Shown piece by piece: positions 61,757 through 64,000 of a stretch of DNA of 64,000 nucleotides; the stretch's first letter is position 1, and each line of letters starts with the position of its first letter. The notes beneath the pieces are model-generated. The model made no database searches and was not told where the DNA came from. It saw nothing but the letters and a program-made list of their open reading frames with translations. The position numbers and the translations under genes were made by a program. Source of the DNA: Adiantum capillus-veneris (lineage: Eukaryota; Streptophyta; Polypodiopsida; Polypodiales; Pteridaceae). Location of the stretch: positions 96,756,342 through 96,820,341 of the forward strand of contig CM043953.1 in assembly GCA_014529385.2 (NCBI GenBank), read 5' to 3'.

Positions 61757-62505
61757 CAAATTGCAGCTCTTGATTTCCTAGGCCGTTGGCTTCCCAGAAA
61801 AATCTCATCCAATAAGGAGTCTCATTCCAGATTGGAGCTCTTGCAATTAGGGCAAATTTGGACTCTCAAAGGGGCCCTATAAGGAGGTTTGACTTTGCCT
61901 CTCTTGTCCAAAGTGGGCAACCCGATGTAGTAGATAAATGCTTTGCCAAAACCCTATCAACCAGCATCTCATTGGAAAGATCTTAGAAAGTAGGTTCTAG
62001 ATCCCCAAACTCCGACAAATTTGAAGTTGATTTGTAGAAGTTATAGCCTCCCTATTGAAGCTCAAATGTGGGGAGAGATTCCATTTATAAAACAGAGTTG
62101 TCACATCAAAAAATGGAATCTTTTAGAATATAAAGAATTTGATGGCATGTTATATATCAATGGATAGATCTCAATGAGTACATTCTAAATCCAAAAGGTT
62201 CAACAAGTTTTGATTTTATTTGTAAAAATTTTATCGTGCGTCCGTTTTGGACAAGAGAGAGAAAGTGAAAGTCCTTATAGGGCCCCTTTGAGAGTCCAAA
62301 TTTTCCCTAATGATATCCTGGGTCGTTGGTTTCCCAGAAGTATCTCAGTTACTAAGGAGTCTCATTCCAGATCGGAACTCTTGATATCCTAGGTCGTTGG
62401 TTTCCTGGAAATATCTCATCCAATAAGGAGTCTCATTCCAAATTGGAACTCTTGATATCCAGGGTCGTTGTTTCCCAAAAGTATCTCATCCAATAAGGAA
62501 TATTC
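61757..62505. repeat. Inverted and direct repeats inside the family S element
   Basis: AATTTGGACTCTCAAAGGGG at ~61,855 is repeated as an exact reverse complement at ~62,303, extending to at least 31 perfect bases and ~80 imperfect bases per arm around a ~380-base loop. Outside the arms, AAGGAGTCTCATTCCA units with GTCGTTGG(T/C)TTCCC occur once on the left (61,772-61,850) and about two and a half times on the right (62,318-62,505), all in the same direction. Confidence 0.85.
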
Positions 62506-62693
62506 AGTGGCTAGCACATCACAATGCAATACAAATGCTCAAATATGCATGTTGCAAGACACAACGAACAGCGCCACTGAGCACTCCCCTGAGATAGACG
62601 GTCTACAGTATAAAGCTACTCAACGACTACCTCATCACTCCCCCCACAAATAACCTGAAAAGGTCCGGGCGATGAGTTCAGAGGAATGGTGCA

Positions 62694-62850
62694 ACCAAAC
62701 GCTCCCCAGACCGTAGCCTGCGTCGCTTGGAGGTTCAAGCATACAACCAAACGCTCCCCAAACATCCCGTCTGCGTCATTCGGAGGTTTTCTAGCATACA
62801 ACGAAACGCTCCTCAAACATCTCGTCTACGTCGTTCCGAGGTTCAAACAA
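62694..62850. repeat. Three 52-55-bp tandem units
   Basis: Units start AAC(C/G)AAACGCTCC at ~62,694, ~62,746 and ~62,801. Each contains a GCGTC.(T/C)TCGGAGGTT-like core. They are diverged from one another and noncoding in appearance. Confidence 0.8.
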
Positions 62851-63782
62851 TACCAAAACAGCATTTCTCACTACTCCAACCGGGAGTAAATTACCAATCA
62901 ATGACATCAGTATTTAAAACCAGAGTCAAACAGTTCAAATCGGCACCAAGACAGGTTCAAAACAAATATCATCCATTTCGAACATATTCCAAACAGGATC
63001 ACTAAACAAGTTCTCAAACAGATTCTTAAAATTCAAACTTAAAGAGCAATCTCGACATTAGTTGAGCTTGAAATGATGATTGGCTTTCCATCTTGAAACC
63101 TGCACCAAAATTAGGGTTAGATTTCTTCCATAAAGTTGTAATCGACTACACCATGGTTGATAAGCTCTTGAACAGTTGAAGCAAGCCTCCACAGACAGTG
63201 TTACTGTGGCGGTGATGGTAACCCCAAGATATACCAATCACACTGGACCTCCAAGGTTATCAGCTCGAGAAGAGACACCTATTGAGAGATGTCGAGAAAT
63301 TTCAAGTTTTAATATGCTAGGGTTTCTATGGCAAGCATTTCAGGATACCACTCTGCTAGAAGTTGCAATCCGGAGGAAGATATATGAAGGCATGTAACTT
63401 CGAGCAAAAAAATTCTTGAAAGCTTGCCAAGTCCTTGGAGTGTGCGGCTTGGTAGCTATAAACATCCACCACCCCTACATGGCACTGCCTGTGAGAAAAA
63501 CCGCAGCTCGAAAAAAAAAAATTGATCCTTCTTTGCAAGTGATCTTTATGGCTTATGCCCTATAAGACAAACCGATGAAGACGGGAGCGTGCCCGATGCG
63601 CAATGAAGTAAGGGTGACTAATAAGTCCGTGGTCGGGACAAAAAGATTCTTTGAATAAAATTGCCAGTAAACTTTGGAAGCGCCAGACAGAGTAAACTTT
63701 GGAAGCGCCATCTTGCTCTGTCTGCTCTTTGGTAGGACCGGTATGCTCTCAAAAAAAAACACGCCTAAAGCTCGGATACCAC

Positions 63783-64000
63783 TGTCACAGACTCACGGGA
63801 CGAGCACCACATGCCAATAGAAAAGAATAGACAGAACAGACTTTTAGCACTTCAGTAACAACTGAATTGAAAGAGAGAGAGGACACGCGACACAGAGTGG
63901 CAGAATTCCACCCCAGAGTACTGGCCCCAAACCTTGGCGCCCCTTTTGGTATTTCTTTATATTACTTGAACTCGGTACAATGCAGATACTCACGCTCTGC
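63783..64000 (-). repeat. Family S 5' LTR (partial, cut by window edge)
   Basis: Starts TGTCACAGACTCACGGGACG and matches 60,938-61,145 (CCACATGCCAATAGAAAAGA, CACAGAGTGGCAGAATTC, CGCCCCTTTTGGTATTTC). It ends at the window edge. Confidence 0.88.

Larger units (their letters stand above)
60938..64000 (-). mobile_element. Family S: non-autonomous LTR retrotransposon (minus strand), runs off right edge
   Basis: The 3' LTR is 60,938-61,643 and the 5' LTR starts at 63,783 and continues past the window. A purine tract (plus strand TCCCCAC, 61,644) lies inside the first and a near-initiator-Met primer site (plus strand GCTCGGATACCA, 63,770-63,781) inside the second. The 2.1-kb interior holds no gag or pol frame. 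It contains an inverted-repeat structure, 60-75-bp direct repeats and a 52-55-bp tandem array. This fits a large-retrotransposon-derivative type mobilised in trans by a relative whose 5' end is seen at 35.8-36.7 kb. Confidence 0.8.

Noticed and set aside
60000-64000. Possible N-terminal THO2 exons
   Set aside because: No minus-strand frame resembles the FLYELCW-type N-terminal block; the region is a copia relic and the family S element.
1-64000. tRNA genes and CRISPR-like arrays
   Set aside because: No cloverleaf with plausible A and B boxes was found; the only tRNA-related sequences are primer-binding sites. Tandem repeats present lack CRISPR spacing and the sequence is eukaryotic.

Overview
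This is plant nuclear DNA, about 64 kb long, dominated by transposable elements. The only host gene I can support is a long, intron-rich THO2 gene (the plant homologue of THOC2) on the minus strand. Twenty-three in-phase exons lie between 59,919 and 24,428 (865 codons plus two bases). The first ~55-60 codons lie off the right edge and the C-terminal half lies off the left edge. The protein is recognisably a land-plant THO2 but diverged from the angiosperm sequences I know. Together with very long TE-filled introns, chromoviral Ty3 elements and an L1-like LINE with an ORF1p-type protein, this suggests a large-genome vascular plant outside the flowering plants, perhaps a fern. That taxonomic guess is inference.

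Layout. 1-5,990: a complete Ty1/copia element (344-5,495, minus strand, TSD AGCCC) inserted into an older LTR relic. 6,086-11,080: an L1-like LINE (minus strand) with ORF1, endonuclease, reverse transcriptase and a TTTCA-type tail. 12,369-18,850: a complete Ty3/gypsy chromovirus (plus strand, TSD GATAT). 19,080-24,300: a degraded gypsy pol (minus), an LTR fragment, a second LINE copy (plus), an antisense LINE ORF1 piece and a minisatellite. All of 1-24,427 lies downstream of the last visible THO2 exon, so it is probably one or more further THO2 introns.

24,428-30,441: THO2 exons 23 to 12 (exon numbers are of visible exons, 5' to 3'). 30,442-51,939: a single 21.5 kb THO2 intron holding a nest of elements. 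Its outer layer is a Ty3 element (Gypsy-C, 31,742 to ~50,598). The 5' LTR of that element is split by a 3,260-bp TTAA-flanked DNA-transposon-like insertion (32,154-35,413). Inside the same nest are Gypsy-B (36,689-47,260) and, within the Gypsy-B LTR, element D (41,257-47,075). Element D is a non-autonomous LTR retrotransposon with gag and protease only. It carries two pieces of host sequence, a DGAT2-like acyltransferase coding fragment and a 310-bp 18S rRNA fragment. A 5'-truncated LINE (50,599-51,505) closes the nest.

51,940-59,919: THO2 exons 11 to 1, with tandem duplications and LINE and gypsy relics in the two larger introns. 60,433-64,000: a copia relic and a non-autonomous LTR element (family S) that runs off the right edge.

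The genes do not form an operon or pathway. The window is a host mRNA-export gene whose introns have been enlarged by successive retrotransposon insertions. The most unusual content is element D, because gene capture by an LTR element that keeps its gag is rarely seen directly. Next is the TTAA insertion, whose empty site can be read from the other LTR of the same host element. I found no tRNA genes, no CRISPR arrays and no bacterial-type features.
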